From NCBI GenBank assembly GCA_022493055.1, contig CP092781.1, positions 1,178,001 through 1,242,000 on the forward strand: a DNA stretch of 64,000 nt, in the 5' to 3' direction. This document shows, in pieces, positions 33,009 to 44,700 of this stretch. Made by a program: the position numbers and the translations under genes. A model generated the notes under the pieces. The model had not been told where the DNA came from. It was given only the letters and a program-made list of their open reading frames with translations, and searched no databases. This stretch comes from Staphylococcus roterodami. Its GTDB lineage: Bacteria; Bacillota; Bacilli; Staphylococcales; Staphylococcaceae. Position 1 is the stretch's first letter. The number at the start of each line of letters is the position of its first letter.

Positions 33009-33124
33009 CGGCTATAAAGCCAATACACACATATCAAACGTGATTGTGTAAAGGGTGCAATATATTTATATTGTCTTTACAATAGTTTGTTATGGAGGTA
33101 ACTAACCAATAGGAGGAATTTAAA
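33009..33124 (+). promoter_or_regulatory. Structured rpsB leader
   Basis: The ~115-base leader can form GGC/GCC (33010-33021), TACACA/TGTGTA (33024-33050) and a longer hairpin GTAAAG/CTTTAC with an inner CAATATA/TATATTG stem (33048-33080). The last two share bases 33048-33050 and so exclude each other. Two ribosome binding sites are present (33094 and 33111), and ATG GAG GTA ACT AAC CAA TAG (33092-33112) is a six-codon frame ending at the second one. This suggests autogenous control by S2, known in other bacteria; it is inference. Confidence 0.45.
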
Positions 33125-33892
33125 ATGGCAGTAATTTCAATGAAACAATTACTAGAAGCGGGTGTACACTTCGGTCACCAAACACGTCGTTGGAACCCAA
33201 AAATGAAAAAATATATCTTCACTGAGAGAAATGGTATTTATATCATCGACTTACAAAAAACAGTGAAAAAAGTAGACGAAGCTTATAACTTCTTGAAACA
33301 AGTTTCAGAAGATGGCGGACAAGTCTTATTCGTAGGTACAAAAAAACAAGCACAAGAATCAGTTAAATCTGAAGCAGAGCGTGCTGGTCAATTCTACATT
33401 AACCAAAGATGGTTAGGTGGATTATTAACTAACTATAAAACAATCTCTAAACGAATTAAACGTATTTCTGAAATTGAAAAAATGGAAGAAGATGGTTTAT
33501 TCGAAGTATTACCTAAAAAAGAAGTTGTAGAACTTAAAAAAGAATACGACCGTTTAATCAAATTCTTAGGCGGAATTCGTGATATGAAATCAATGCCTCA
33601 AGCATTATTCGTAGTTGACCCACGTAAAGAGCGTAACGCGATTGCTGAAGCTCGTAAATTAAATATTCCTATCGTAGGTATCGTTGACACTAACTGTGAT
33701 CCTGACGAAATTGACTACGTAATCCCAGCAAACGACGATGCTATCCGTGCGGTTAAATTATTAACTGCTAAAATGGCAGATGCAATCTTAGAAGGTCAAC
33801 AAGGCGTTTCTAACGAAGAAGTAGCTGCAGAACAAAACATCGATTTAGATGAAAAAGAAAAATCAGAAGAAACAGAAGCAACTGAAGAATAA
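33125..33892 (+). CDS. rpsB: 30S ribosomal protein S2
   Basis: S2 is a late-assembling small-subunit protein. The 255-aa product has the family signatures [19 protein letters not shown] (residues 8-26) and [25 protein letters not shown] near 155-180 (given in part), and an acidic tail. AGGAGG precedes the ATG. codon use is strongly biased, as expected for a highly expressed gene. A terminator separates it from tsf, although the two form the standard rpsB-tsf pair. Confidence 0.97.
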
Positions 33893-33928
33893 TCAACTGT
33901 TGAATCTGACTAAGATATAGTTTAAATG

Positions 33929-33962
33929 GGTGATAAGATATAAATGCTTATCACCTTTTTTA
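33929..33962 (+). terminator. Terminator or attenuator between rpsB and tsf
   Basis: GGTGATAAG (33929-33937) pairs perfectly with CTTATCACC (33947-33955), followed by seven T. It may reduce read-through so that S2 and EF-Ts are made in different amounts. Confidence 0.85.
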
Positions 33963-33995
33963 AAAAGGAAATTAGGGCAAATTACAAATATTCAA

Positions 33996-34023
33996 TTAGA
34001 GTATTGGCAATATTGCCTATAAT
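33996..34023 (+). promoter_or_regulatory. Likely promoter of tsf
   Basis: TTAGAG (33996-34001) and TATAAT (34018-34023) are 16 bases apart. The palindrome GGCAATATTGCC (34006-34017) ends directly at the -10 box. The -35 is weak. Confidence 0.5.
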
Positions 34024-34073
34024 AATGCTAAAATCATAATATATAAATTGATAACTTATTGGAGGAATAATGA

Positions 34074-34955
34074 ATGGCAACTATTTCAGCAAAACTTGTT
34101 AAAGAACTACGTGAAAAAACTGGCGCAGGTATGATGGATTGTAAAAAAGCGCTAACTGAAACTGAAGGCGATATCGATAAAGCGATTGATTACTTACGTG
34201 AAAAAGGTATTGCTAAAGCAGCTAAAAAAGCAGACCGTATTGCGGCTGAAGGTTTAGTACACGTTGAAACTAAAGGTAACGAAGCAGTAATCGTTGAAAT
34301 TAACTCTGAAACTGACTTTGTTGCTCGTAACGAAGGATTCCAAGAGTTAGTAAAAGAAATTGCTAACCAAGTATTAGATACAAAAGCAGAAACTGTAGAA
34401 GCTTTAATGGAAACAACTTTACCAAACGGTAAATCAGTTGATGAAAGAATTAAAGAAGCAATTTCAACAATTGGTGAAAAATTAAGCGTTCGTCGTTTTG
34501 CAATCAGAACTAAAACTGATAACGATTCATTCGGTGCATACTTACACATGGGCGGTCGTATTGGAGTATTAACTGTTGTTGAAGGTTCTACTGATGAAGA
34601 AGCAGCGAGAGACGTTGCAATGCATATTGCTGCAATCAATCCTAAATATGTTTCTTCTGAACAAGTAAGCGAAGAAGAAATCAATCATGAAAGAGAAGTA
34701 TTAAAACAACAAGCATTAAATGAAGGTAAACCAGAAAACATCGTTGAAAAAATGGTGGAAGGACGTTTACGTAAATATTTACAAGAAATTTGTGCTGTAG
34801 ACCAAGACTTCGTTAAAAACCCAGATGTAACAGTTGAAGCTTTCTTGAAAACAAAAGGTGGAAAACTTGTTGACTTCGTACGTTATGAAGTAGGCGAAGG
34901 TATGGAAAAACGTGAAGAAAACTTTGCGGATGAAGTAAAAGGACAAATGAAATAA
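34074..34955 (+). CDS. tsf: Elongation factor Ts
   Basis: EF-Ts recharges EF-Tu by exchanging GDP for GTP. The 293-aa protein has the N-terminal UBA-like domain ([19 protein letters not shown], the family signature at about 10-28), the core dimerisation domain with [10 protein letters not shown] (about 78), and a coiled-coil insertion. GGAGG precedes the ATG. Intact and of typical length. Confidence 0.97.
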   Translation: MATISAKLVKELREKTGAGMMDCKKALTETEGDIDKAIDYLREKGIAKAAKKADRIAAEGLVHVETKGNEAVIVEINSETDFVARNEGFQELVKEIANQVLDTKAETVEALMETTLPNGKSVDERIKEAISTIGEKLSVRRFAIRTKTDNDSFGAYLHMGGRIGVLTVVEGSTDEEAARDVAMHIAAINPKYVSSEQVSEEEINHEREVLKQQALNEGKPENIVEKMVEGRLRKYLQEICAVDQDFVKNPDVTVEAFLKTKGGKLVDFVRYEVGEGMEKREENFADEVKGQMK

Positions 34956-34977
34956 TCTGTCATAAAGTAAAACAAGG

Positions 34978-35050
34978 AAGAAGACACCTTTAATGTTGCT
35001 TTATTAAAATGTAAATCATTCTAATAAAACAACAACTGTGTCTTCTTTAC
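34978..35050 (+). terminator. Large two-part stem-loop between tsf and pyrH
   Basis: AAGAAGACAC (34978-34987) pairs perfectly with GTGTCTTCTT (35038-35047). Inside it, GTTGCTTTATTA and TAATAAAACAAC form a second stem with one mismatch. A short T-rich end follows. It could terminate tsf transcription or be a processing site; the pyrH start lies 42 bases after it. Confidence 0.6.
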
Positions 35051-35091
35051 TTGTATATGTTACATATATTCACGATAGAGAGGATAAGAAA

Positions 35092-35814
35092 ATGGCTCAA
35101 ATTTCTAAATATAAACGTGTAGTTTTGAAACTAAGTGGTGAAGCGTTAGCAGGAGAAAAAGGATTTGGCATAAATCCAGTAATTATTAAAAGTGTTGCTG
35201 AACAAGTTGCAGAAGTTGCTAAAATGGATTGTGAAATCGCAGTTATTGTTGGTGGCGGAAACATTTGGAGAGGTAAAACAGGTAGTGACTTAGGTATGGA
35301 CCGTGGTACTGCAGATTACATGGGTATGCTTGCAACAGTTATGAATGCATTAGCATTACAAGATAGTCTAGAACAATTAGATTGCGATACAAGAGTATTA
35401 ACATCTATAGAAATGAAACAAGTTGCAGAACCTTACATTCGTCGTCGTGCAATTAGACACTTAGAAAAGAAACGTGTAGTTATTTTTGCTGCAGGTATTG
35501 GTAATCCATACTTCTCTACAGATACAACGGCAGCTTTACGTGCTGCAGAAGTTGAAGCTGATGTTATTTTAATGGGTAAAAACAATGTGGATGGCGTTTA
35601 CTCAGCAGATCCTAAAGTGAACAAAGACGCAGTTAAGTATGAACATTTAACTCATATTCAAATGCTTCAAGAAGGTTTACAAGTTATGGATTCAACAGCA
35701 TCATCATTCTGCATGGACAATAACATCCCATTAACTGTTTTCTCTATTATGGAAGAAGGAAATATCAAACGTGCCGTGATGGGTGAAAAAATAGGTACGT
35801 TAATTACAAAATAA
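35092..35814 (+). CDS. pyrH: Uridylate kinase
   Basis: UMP kinase phosphorylates UMP to UDP, the first committed step to UTP and CTP. The 240-aa amino-acid-kinase-fold protein has [15 protein letters not shown] (about 12-26), [10 protein letters not shown] (about 54) and [30 protein letters not shown] 35092 follows AGAGAGG; a longer in-frame reading from 35038 begins inside the right arm of the upstream stem-loop and is unlikely. It is followed by frr after 18 bases. Confidence 0.97.
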
Positions 35815-35832
35815 ATTTAGAGGTGTAATATA

Positions 35833-36387
35833 ATGAGCGACATTATTAGTGAAACTAGATCAAGAATGCAAAAATCAATCGAAAGTTTATCTCGTGAATT
35901 AGCGAATATTAGTGCTGGACGTGCTAATTCAAACTTATTAAATGGTGTAACAGTTGATTACTATGGCGCACCAACGCCTGTACAACAATTGGCAAGCATA
36001 AATGTTCCGGAAGCACGTTTGCTTGTAATTTCTCCATATGATAAAACTTCTGTTGCCGATATTGAGAAAGCGATTATTGCAGCGAACCTAGGTGTAAATC
36101 CTACAAGTGATGGCGAAGTAATTCGTATCGCAGTCCCTGCTTTAACAGAAGAGCGCAGAAAAGAACGCGTTAAAGACGTTAAGAAAATTGGTGAAGAAGC
36201 AAAAGTATCTGTTCGAAACATTCGTCGTGATATGAATGATCAATTGAAAAAAGATGAGAAGAACGGTGAAATTACCGAAGATGAACTAAGAACTGGTACT
36301 GAAGATGTCCAAAAAGCAACAGACAACTCAATAAAAGAAATTGATAAAATGATTGCTGATAAAGAAAAAGATATTATGTCAGTATAA
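35833..36387 (+). CDS. frr: Ribosome recycling factor
   Basis: RRF, with EF-G, splits post-termination ribosomes. The 184-aa protein starts [16 protein letters not shown] and contains the conserved RAN...L domain-II region and the basic helix [16 protein letters not shown] (about 105-120). AGAGGTG precedes the ATG. It is cotranscribed with pyrH. Confidence 0.97.
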   Translation: MSDIISETRSRMQKSIESLSRELANISAGRANSNLLNGVTVDYYGAPTPVQQLASINVPEARLLVISPYDKTSVADIEKAIIAANLGVNPTSDGEVIRIAVPALTEERRKERVKDVKKIGEEAKVSVRNIRRDMNDQLKKDEKNGEITEDELRTGTEDVQKATDNSIKEIDKMIADKEKDIMSV

Positions 36388-36615
36388 ATCAATATACAAT
36401 GACATATTAAAATGCCAATTAGCGATAATAATGTAAAAATAAAATCTGCAATCACATTGAATGTTTGGAGAACTGTGAATGTTTATTATTATTTTTCATT
36501 AGCTATGATGGTATTTAAACAAGTTAACTTAACATTTTACTTTTGTATGTGATAAAGTATCACATTAAAGTTATGTATTTTTTAACCTCAGTATGTATGT
36601 CACATTCATGGTGTA
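36388..36615. other. Intergenic stretch with a 19-base inverted repeat (frr-uppS)
   Basis: No gene is visible. ATGTGATA and TATCACAT (36547-36565) form a perfect inverted repeat around AAG, similar in look to CRP/FNR-family half sites but with 7 rather than 6 bases between TGTGA and TCACA. Confidence 0.5.
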
Positions 36616-36651
36616 AACTGTACCGAGTCAGACTTTGGTACAGTTTTTTAT
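36616..36651 (+). terminator. Rho-independent terminator upstream of uppS
   Basis: AACTGTACC (36616-36624) pairs perfectly with GGTACAGTT (36637-36645), followed by TTTTT. It lies 230 bases after frr and ends that transcript or a leader. Confidence 0.85.
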
Positions 36652-36749
36652 TTGCTTATTCAATGCGTTAAATGAGTATGATAAAATGATAATGATTGTT
36701 TAGTAACTAATACTATATGACAGAGATGATCAGGCTCGGAGGAAAGACC

Positions 36750-37520
36750 ATGTTTAAAAAGCTAATAAATAAAAAGAACACTATAAATAATTATAATGAA
36801 GAACTGGACACGGCAAATATACCTGAACATATCGCGATTATTATGGATGGTAATGGGCGATGGGCTAAGAAACGTAAAATGCCGAGAATTAAAGGCCATT
36901 ATGAAGGTATGCAAACAATAAAGAAAATCACTAGAGCTGCTAGTGACATCGGTGTTAAGTACTTAACTTTATATGCCTTTTCCACTGAAAATTGGTCAAG
37001 ACCTGAAAGTGAAGTTAATTATATTATGAATTTGCCTGTCAATTTCTTGAAAACATTTTTACCTGAGTTAATAGAAAAAAATGTTAAAGTTGAAACGATA
37101 GGTTTTACTGAAAAATTACCTAGTTCAACAATTGAAGCCATCAATAATGCAAAGGAAAAGACAGCGAATAATACTGGTTTGAAGTTGATTTTTGCAATCA
37201 ATTATGGTGGTAGAGCAGAAATTGTTCATAGTATTAAAAATATGTTTGAAGAGCTTCAACAACAAGGTTTATCTAGTGACGTTATAGATGAAGCGTTTAT
37301 AGACAATCATTTAATGACAAAGAATTATCCTGATCCTGAATTATTAATTCGTACATCAGGTGAACAGAGAATAAGTAATTTCTTGATTTGGCAAGTTTCA
37401 TATAGTGAATTTATCTTTAATCAAAAATTATGGCCTGACTTTGACGAAGATGAATTAATTGAATGTATTAAAATTTATCAGTCGCGTCAAAGACGTTTTG
37501 GCGGATTGAGTGAGGAGTAG
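36750..37520 (+). CDS. uppS: Undecaprenyl pyrophosphate synthase (isoprenyl transferase)
   Basis: UppS makes the C55 lipid carrier for peptidoglycan and teichoic acid. The 256-aa cis-prenyltransferase has MDGNGRWAKKR (32-42; Asp33 binds Mg-pyrophosphate), the FSTENWSRP block and RTSGEQRISNFL near the C-terminus. ATG 36750 has GGAGGAAAG upstream; a longer in-frame reading is possible but lacks a ribosome binding site. It is followed by cdsA after 6 bases, so envelope lipid genes are linked here. Confidence 0.96.
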   Translation: MFKKLINKKNTINNYNEELDTANIPEHIAIIMDGNGRWAKKRKMPRIKGHYEGMQTIKKITRAASDIGVKYLTLYAFSTENWSRPESEVNYIMNLPVNFLKTFLPELIEKNVKVETIGFTEKLPSSTIEAINNAKEKTANNTGLKLIFAINYGGRAEIVHSIKNMFEELQQQGLSSDVIDEAFIDNHLMTKNYPDPELLIRTSGEQRISNFLIWQVSYSEFIFNQKLWPDFDEDELIECIKIYQSRQRRFGGLSEE

Positions 37521-37526
37521 TATAGT

Positions 37527-38309
37527 ATGAAAGTAAGAACGCTGACAGCTATTATTGCCTTAATCGTATTTTTGCCTATTCTGTTAAAAGGTGGCCTTGT
37601 ATTAATGATTTTTGCTAATTTATTAGCATTAATAGCATTAAAAGAATTGTTGAACATGAATATGATTAAATTTGTGTCAATTCCTGGTTTAATTAGTGCA
37701 GTCGCACTTATCATTATTATGTTGCCACAATATGCAGGGCCATGGGTACAAGTTATTCAATTAAAAAGCTTAATTGCGATGAGTTTTATTGTATTAAGTT
37801 ATACTGTCTTATCTAAGAACCGTTTTAGTTTCATGGATGCAGCATTTTGTTTAATGTCTGTTGCGTATGTTGGCATTGGATTTATGTTCTTTTATGAAAC
37901 AAGATCTGAAGGGTTACATTACATATTATATGCATTTTTAATTGTTTGGCTTACTGATACTGGTGCCTATCTATTTGGTAAGATGATGGGGAAACATAAA
38001 CTTTGGCCAGTGATTAGTCCGAATAAAACAATCGAAGGATTTATTGGCGGTCTATTTTGTAGTTTATTAGTACCAATAGCAATGTCATTTTTTGTCGATT
38101 TTAATATGAATATTTGGATTTTACTTGGTGTAACATTAATATTAAGTTTATTTGGCCAGTTAGGTGATTTAGTTGAATCAGGCTTTAAACGTCATTTTGG
38201 CGTTAAAGATTCAGGTCGAATACTACCTGGGCATGGTGGTATTTTAGACCGATTTGACAGCTTTATGTTTGTATTACCGTTATTAAATATTTTGTTAATA
38301 CAATCTTAA
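37527..38309 (+). CDS. cdsA: Phosphatidate cytidylyltransferase
   Basis: CdsA converts phosphatidic acid to CDP-diacylglycerol, the branch point for phosphatidylglycerol and cardiolipin. The 260-aa integral membrane protein has about seven to eight hydrophobic segments and the C-terminal family signature region [21 protein letters not shown] then ILDRFDS. GAGGAG lies upstream. It follows uppS closely and precedes the site-2 protease gene rseP. Confidence 0.96.
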   Translation: MKVRTLTAIIALIVFLPILLKGGLVLMIFANLLALIALKELLNMNMIKFVSIPGLISAVALIIIMLPQYAGPWVQVIQLKSLIAMSFIVLSYTVLSKNRFSFMDAAFCLMSVAYVGIGFMFFYETRSEGLHYILYAFLIVWLTDTGAYLFGKMMGKHKLWPVISPNKTIEGFIGGLFCSLLVPIAMSFFVDFNMNIWILLGVTLILSLFGQLGDLVESGFKRHFGVKDSGRILPGHGGILDRFDSFMFVLPLLNILLIQS

Positions 38310-38339
38310 TGCTGAGAACAGATCATTAAATGATAAGAG

Positions 38340-38380
38340 GAGTTGCTGAGATATTTTAGTTTTATCTTAGCGCTCCTTTT
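38340..38380 (+). terminator. Rho-independent terminator after cdsA
   Basis: GGAG-TT-GCTGAGAT pairs with ATCTTAGC-G-CTCC (38340-38377, one internal loop and one G-U), followed by TTTT. Confidence 0.7.
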
Positions 38381-38519
38381 GAAAATTATGTAGAACATTT
38401 ATTTAAATTAACCATTATATTTTGTGAATTTTCATTAGCATATTATAATGACTTATATTACGTATACAGCAATCATATTTAAACTTTAAAGAAATTTATA
38501 AACAATAGAGGTGTAGCGA

Positions 38520-39806
38520 GTGAGCTATTTAATTACAATAATTGCATTTATTATTGTTTTTGGTGTTCTTGTAACTGTTCATGAATATGGACATATGTTT
38601 TTTGCGAAAAGAGCAGGGATTATGTGTCCGGAATTTGCGATAGGTATGGGGCCAAAAATATTTAGTTTTAGAAAAAATGAAACACTTTATACAATACGTT
38701 TACTACCTGTTGGTGGGTATGTACGTATGGCAGGGGATGGCTTGGAAGAACCGCCAGTTGAACCTGGAATGAATATCAAAATTAAATTAAATGAAAATAA
38801 TGAAATTACTCATATCATTTTAGATGATCATCATAAGTTTCAAAAAATTGAAGCGATTGAAGTTAAAAAATGTGATTTTAAAGATGACTTATATATCGAA
38901 GGTATTACTGCATATGACAATGAAAGACATCATTTTAAAATTGCAAGAAAGGCATTCTTTGTTGAAAATGGTAGTTTAGTTCAAATTGCGCCAAAAGACA
39001 GACAATTTGCATATAAAAAGCCATGGCCGAAGTTTTTAACTTTATTTGCAGGTCCATTATTTAACTTTATTTTAGCTTTAGTTTTATTTATTGGTCTTGC
39101 ATATTATCAAGGTACACCAACTTCTACTGTAGACCAAGTTGCAGATAAGTACCCAGCTCAACAAGCAGGGTTACAAAAAGGTGATAAAATTGTTCAAATT
39201 GGCAAATACAAAATATCTGAATTTGCGGATGTTGACAAAGCTTTAGACAAAGTAAAAGATAATAAGACAACTGTTAAATTTGAACGTAATGGTAAAACAA
39301 AATCGGTTGAACTAACGCCTAAAAAGACTGAAAAAAAACTTACGAAAGTGAGTTCGGAAACAAAGTATGTGCTTGGGTTCCAACCAAGTAGTGAACATAC
39401 GATTTTCAAACCAATTTTATACGGATTTGAAAGTTTTTTAAAGGGTAGCACGCTTATTTTCACAGCTGTAGTAGGTATGATAGCTAGTATTTTCACTGGT
39501 GGTTTCTCATTCGACATGTTGAATGGTCCGGTTGGTATTTATCATAACGTAGACTCTGTAGTTAAAGCGGGTATCATAAGCTTAATTGGTTACACTGCGT
39601 TATTAAGTGTTAACTTAGGTATTATGAATTTAATTCCTATACCTGCACTAGACGGTGGACGTATATTATTCGTTATTTATGAAGCGATTTTCAGAAAACC
39701 AGTTAATAAAAAAGCAGAAACAACAATTATCGCTATAGGTGCGATATTCATGGTCATTATCATGATATTAGTCACGTGGAATGACATTCGAAGATATTTC
39801 TTATAA
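38520..39806 (+). CDS. rseP: Site-2 zinc metalloprotease RseP
   Basis: RseP-type proteases cut membrane substrates such as anti-sigma factors and signal-peptide remnants. The 428-aa protein has zinc motif HEYGH (21-25) in the first transmembrane helix, a PDZ domain (about 185-265, [18 protein letters not shown]), a further transmembrane region and the second active-site block [12 protein letters not shown]. The start is GTG, with AGAGGTG just upstream. It lies between cdsA and proS; proS begins 19 bases later. Confidence 0.95.
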   Translation: MSYLITIIAFIIVFGVLVTVHEYGHMFFAKRAGIMCPEFAIGMGPKIFSFRKNETLYTIRLLPVGGYVRMAGDGLEEPPVEPGMNIKIKLNENNEITHIILDDHHKFQKIEAIEVKKCDFKDDLYIEGITAYDNERHHFKIARKAFFVENGSLVQIAPKDRQFAYKKPWPKFLTLFAGPLFNFILALVLFIGLAYYQGTPTSTVDQVADKYPAQQAGLQKGDKIVQIGKYKISEFADVDKALDKVKDNKTTVKFERNGKTKSVELTPKKTEKKLTKVSSETKYVLGFQPSSEHTIFKPILYGFESFLKGSTLIFTAVVGMIASIFTGGFSFDMLNGPVGIYHNVDSVVKAGIISLIGYTALLSVNLGIMNLIPIPALDGGRILFVIYEAIFRKPVNKKAETTIIAIGAIFMVIIMILVTWNDIRRYFL

Positions 39807-39825
39807 ATTAGGAGGATAAATAATT

Positions 39826-41529
39826 ATGAAACAATCCAAAGTTTTTATACCGACGATGCGAGATGTGCCATCAGAAGCAGAAGCGCAGAGTCATCGTTTA
39901 TTATTGAAATCAGGTTTGATTAAACAAAGTACAAGTGGGATTTATAGTTATTTACCGCTAGCAACTCGTGTGTTAAATAATATTACTGCAATTGTGCGTC
40001 AAGAAATGGAACGTATTGATTCTGTTGAAATTTTGATGCCAGCTTTACAACAAGCTGAATTGTGGGAAGAATCTGGTCGTTGGGGTGCTTATGGACCAGA
40101 GTTAATGCGTTTGCAAGACCGACATGGAAGACAATTCGCGTTGGGTCCAACACATGAAGAATTAGTAACATCATTAGTGAGAAATGAATTAAAATCATAT
40201 AAACAATTGCCAATGACGTTATTCCAAATCCAATCAAAATTCCGTGATGAAAAGAGACCACGATTTGGTTTATTACGTGGGCGTGAGTTTATTATGAAAG
40301 ATGCATATTCATTCCATGCAGATGAAGCATCTTTAGACCAAACGTATCAAGATATGTATCATGCATATAGCCGTATTTTTGAACGTGTTGGTATTAATGC
40401 AAGACCAGTTGTAGCAGATTCAGGTGCTATTGGTGGTAGTCATACACATGAATTTATGGCATTAAGTGCAATTGGTGAAGACACAATTGTTTATAGTAAA
40501 GAAAGCGATTATGCTGCTAACATTGAAAAAGCTGAAGTGGTTTATGAACCTAATCATAAACATACAACTGAACAAGCTTTAGAAAAAATAGAAACACCAA
40601 ATGTTAAGACTGCACAAGAGTTAGCAGACTTTTTAGGAAGACCAGTAGACGAAATTGTTAAAACAATGATTTTCAAAGTTGATGGCGAATACATTATGGT
40701 ATTAGTTCGTGGACATCATGAAATTAATGACATTAAATTAAAATCATATTTTGAAACAGATAATATTGAATTAGCAACACAAGCTGAAATTGTAAACTTA
40801 GTTGGTGCCAATCCTGGTTCATTAGGTCCTGTAATTGATAAAGAGATTAAAATCTACGCAGATAATTTTGTACAAGATTTAAATAATCTTGTAGTTGGTG
40901 CAAATGAAGATGGATACCATTTAATTAATGTAAATGTAGGCAGAGATTTTAATGTTGATGAATATGGAGATTTCCGTTTTATTTTAGAGGGCGAGAAGTT
41001 AAGTGATGGTTCTGGCGTTGCGCATTTTGCAGAAGGTATAGAAGTTGGTCAAGTATTCAAATTAGGTACTAAATATTCAGAATCAATGAATGCCACTTTC
41101 TTAGATAACCAAGGTAAAGCACAACCTTTAATCATGGGATGCTACGGTATTGGTATTTCTAGAACATTAAGTGCAATTGTTGAACAAAACCATGATGACA
41201 ACGGTATTATTTGGCCTAAATCAGTATCACCATTTGATGTACATTTAATTTCAATTAATCCTAAGAAAGATGATCAACGTGAACTTGCAGATCAACTTTA
41301 TGCGAAATTTAATGAGAAATTTGATGTATTGTATGATGACCGTCAAGAACGTGCTGGTGTTAAATTCAATGATGCAGATTTAATAGGCTTGCCATTGCGA
41401 ATCGTAGTTGGTAAACGTGCATCAGAAGGAATTGTTGAAGTTAAAGAACGTTTAACTGGCGATAGTGAAGAAGTTCATATTGATGACTTAATGACTGTCA
41501 TTTCTAATAAATATGACAATTTAAAATAA
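39826..41529 (+). CDS. proS: Prolyl-tRNA synthetase
   Basis: ProRS charges tRNA-Pro. The 567-aa class II enzyme is of the bacterial type: motif 1 region, motif 2 ([23 protein letters not shown] in shorter form: [17 protein letters not shown]), an inserted editing domain (about 225-405, with the YxxK-binding region that clears Ala-tRNA-Pro), motif 3 ([13 protein letters not shown]) and the anticodon-binding domain. GGAGG precedes the ATG. I see no T-box upstream. Confidence 0.97.
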   Translation: MKQSKVFIPTMRDVPSEAEAQSHRLLLKSGLIKQSTSGIYSYLPLATRVLNNITAIVRQEMERIDSVEILMPALQQAELWEESGRWGAYGPELMRLQDRHGRQFALGPTHEELVTSLVRNELKSYKQLPMTLFQIQSKFRDEKRPRFGLLRGREFIMKDAYSFHADEASLDQTYQDMYHAYSRIFERVGINARPVVADSGAIGGSHTHEFMALSAIGEDTIVYSKESDYAANIEKAEVVYEPNHKHTTEQALEKIETPNVKTAQELADFLGRPVDEIVKTMIFKVDGEYIMVLVRGHHEINDIKLKSYFETDNIELATQAEIVNLVGANPGSLGPVIDKEIKIYADNFVQDLNNLVVGANEDGYHLINVNVGRDFNVDEYGDFRFILEGEKLSDGSGVAHFAEGIEVGQVFKLGTKYSESMNATFLDNQGKAQPLIMGCYGIGISRTLSAIVEQNHDDNGIIWPKSVSPFDVHLISINPKKDDQRELADQLYAKFNEKFDVLYDDRQERAGVKFNDADLIGLPLRIVVGKRASEGIVEVKERLTGDSEEVHIDDLMTVISNKYDNLK

Positions 41530-41548
41530 TGAATAATATTTAACTTAA

Positions 41549-41604
41549 AAGAGTAGGATAAAGCTGAAAGAAATCAGATGCTTATGTCCTACTCTTATTA
41601 TTTT
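41549..41604 (+). terminator. Rho-independent terminator after proS
   Basis: AAGAGTAGGA (41549-41558) pairs with TCCTACTCTT (41587-41596), with an inner AAGC/GCTT stem, followed by ATTATTTTTGG. Confidence 0.8.
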
Positions 41605-41795
41605 TGGTATAATGATTATTCGATGAAAAATGACTGAAGACGTAGTATAATTAATGATAAATTTGTTTTAACAATAATGTGATTAGATATAAGTGGAGAA
41701 GATGAAATTTTAGCATTTTTCACCTCGGTTAAACGGTATAATCTAATTATTATTGAAATGTATAAAAGTAATTTCTATTTAAGGTGGTAATTGTC

Positions 41796-44700
41796 TTGGC
41801 AATGACAGAGCAACAAAAATTTAAAGTGCTTGCTGATCAAATTAAAATTTCGAATCAATTAGATAGTGAAATTTTAAACTCAGGTAAACTGACACGTATA
41901 GATGTTTCTAATAAAAATAGAACATGGGAATTTCATATTACATTACCACAATTCTTAGCTCATGAAGATTATTTATTATTTATTAATGCGATAGAGCAAG
42001 AATTTAAAGATATTGCCAATGTTACATGTCGTTTTACGGTAACAGATGGTACAAATCAAGATGAACATGCAATAAAATATTTTGGACATTGTATTGATCA
42101 AACAGGTTTATCTCCAAAAGTTAAAGGACAATTAAAACAGAAAAAACTTATCATGTCAGGTAAGATTTTAAAAGTAATGGTGTCAAATGACATAGAACGA
42201 AATCATTTTGATAAAGCGTGTAATGGAAGTCTGGTTAAGGCTTTCAGAAATTGTGGTTTTGACTTAGATAAAATTGTTTTTGAAACAAATGATAATGATC
42301 AAGAACAAAATTTAGCATCTTTAGAAGCACATATTCAAGAAGAAGATGAACAAAGTGCACGTCTAGCTACAGAGAAACTTGAAAAAATGAAAGCTGAAAA
42401 AGCGAAACAACAAGATAATAACGAAAGTGCCGTTGATAAATGTCAAATAGGAAAACCAATTCAAATTGAAAATATTAAACCTATTGAATCAATTATTGAA
42501 GAAGAGTTTAAAGTTGCAATTGAAGGTGTTATTTTTGATATTAATTTAAAAGAACTAAAAAGTGGACGCCATATCGTTGAAATTAAAGTTACTGACTATA
42601 CAGATTCATTAGTATTAAAAATGTTTACTCGTAAAAATAAAGATGATTTAGAGCATTTCAAAGCTTTAAGTGTTGGTAAATGGGTTAGAGCACAAGGTCG
42701 AATTGAGGAAGATACATTTATCAGAGATTTAGTAATGATGATGTCAGATATTGAAGAAATTAAAAAAGCTACGAAAAAAGATAAAGCTGAAGAAAAACGT
42801 GTAGAATTTCATTTGCATACTGCGATGAGTCAAATGGATGGAATACCAAATATTGGTGCATATGTTAAACAAGCTGCAGATTGGGGACATCCAGCTATCG
42901 CTGTAACAGATCATAACGTAGTACAAGCATTCCCAGATGCCCATGTAGCAGCTGAAAAGCACGGCATTAAAATGATTTATGGTATGGAAGGTATGTTAGT
43001 TGATGATGGTGTTCCGATTGCATATAAACCACAAGATGTCGTATTAAAAGATGCTACATATGTTGTATTTGACGTTGAGACTACAGGATTGTCTAATCAA
43101 TATGATAAAATTATCGAGCTCGCAGCTGTAAAAGTTCATAACGGTGAAATCATCGATAAATTTGAAAGATTTAGTAATCCACATGAAAGATTATCAGAAA
43201 CGATTATAAATTTAACGCATATTACGGATGATATGTTAGTTGATGCACCCGAAATTGAAGAAGTTTTAACGGAATTTAAAGAATGGGTTGGCGATGCGAT
43301 ATTCGTTGCACATAATGCTTCGTTTGATATGGGCTTCATCGATACTGGATATGAACGACTAGGATTTGGCCCATCTACCAATGGTGTTATTGATACTTTA
43401 GAATTATCTCGTACAATCAATACCGAATATGGTAAACATGGTTTGAATTTCTTGGCTAAAAAATATGGCGTAGAATTAACACAACATCACCGTGCCATCT
43501 ATGATACAGAGGCAACAGCTTACATTTTCATTAAAATGGTTCAACAAATGAAAGAATTAGGTGTATTGAATCATAATGAAATTAATAAAAAGCTAAGTAA
43601 CGAGGATGCATATAAACGTGCGAGACCAAGTCATGTAACACTGATTGTACAAAATCAGCAAGGGCTTAAAAATTTATTTAAAATAGTAAGTGCATCATTG
43701 GTGAAATATTTCTATCGTACACCAAGGATACCGCGTTCATTATTAGATGAATATCGTGAAGGATTATTGGTTGGAACAGCTTGTGATGAAGGTGAATTAT
43801 TCACAGCCGTTATGCAAAAAGATCAAAGTGAAGTTGAAAAAATCGCTAAATACTATGATTTCATTGAAATTCAACCACCAGCACTTTATCAAGATTTAAT
43901 TGATAGAGAGTTAATTAGGGATACAGAAACATTACATGAAATTTATCAACGATTAATGCATGCAGGAGATACAGCAGGTATACCAGTAATTGCGACAGGT
44001 AATGCTCACTATCTATTTGAACATGATGGTATTGCTCGTAAAATTTTAATTGCATCACAACCTGGAAATCCACTGAATCGTTCAACTTTACCCGAAGCAC
44101 ATTTTAGAACTACAGATGAAATGTTAAACGAGTTTCATTTTTTAGGTGAAGAAAAAGCGCATGAAATTGTTGTAAAAAATACAAACGAACTGGCAGATCG
44201 AATTGAACGTGTAGTTCCAATTAAAGATGAATTATATACACCGCGAATGGAAGGCGCCAATGAGGAGATTAGAGAACTAAGTTATGCAAATGCACGTAAA
44301 TTGTATGGCGAAGATTTACCTCAAATCGTTATTGATAGATTAGAAAAAGAATTAAAAAGTATCATTGGGAATGGATTTGCGGTAATTTACTTAATTTCGC
44401 AACGTTTAGTTAAAAAATCATTAGATGATGGATACTTAGTTGGTTCCCGTGGTTCAGTAGGTTCTAGTTTTGTAGCGACAATGACTGAGATTACTGAAGT
44501 AAACCCGTTACCGCCACACTATATTTGTCCGAACTGTAAAACGAGTGAATTTTTCAATGACGGTTCAGTAGGATCAGGATTCGATTTACCTGATAAGACG
44601 TGTGAAACTTGTGGAGCGCCACTTATTAAAGAAGGACAAGATATTCCGTTTGAAACATTTTTAGGATTTAAAGGAGATAAAGTTCCTGATATCGACTTAA

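Noticed and set aside
34190..34684. 164-codon minus-strand frame opposite tsf
   Set aside because: It mirrors the EF-Ts gene, has no plausible start signal and no recognisable domain; codon bias belongs to the plus strand.
39600..39826. Possible T-box leader for proS
   Set aside because: proS starts 19 bases after rseP, leaving no room for a leader, and I see no T-box core sequence or specifier loop.
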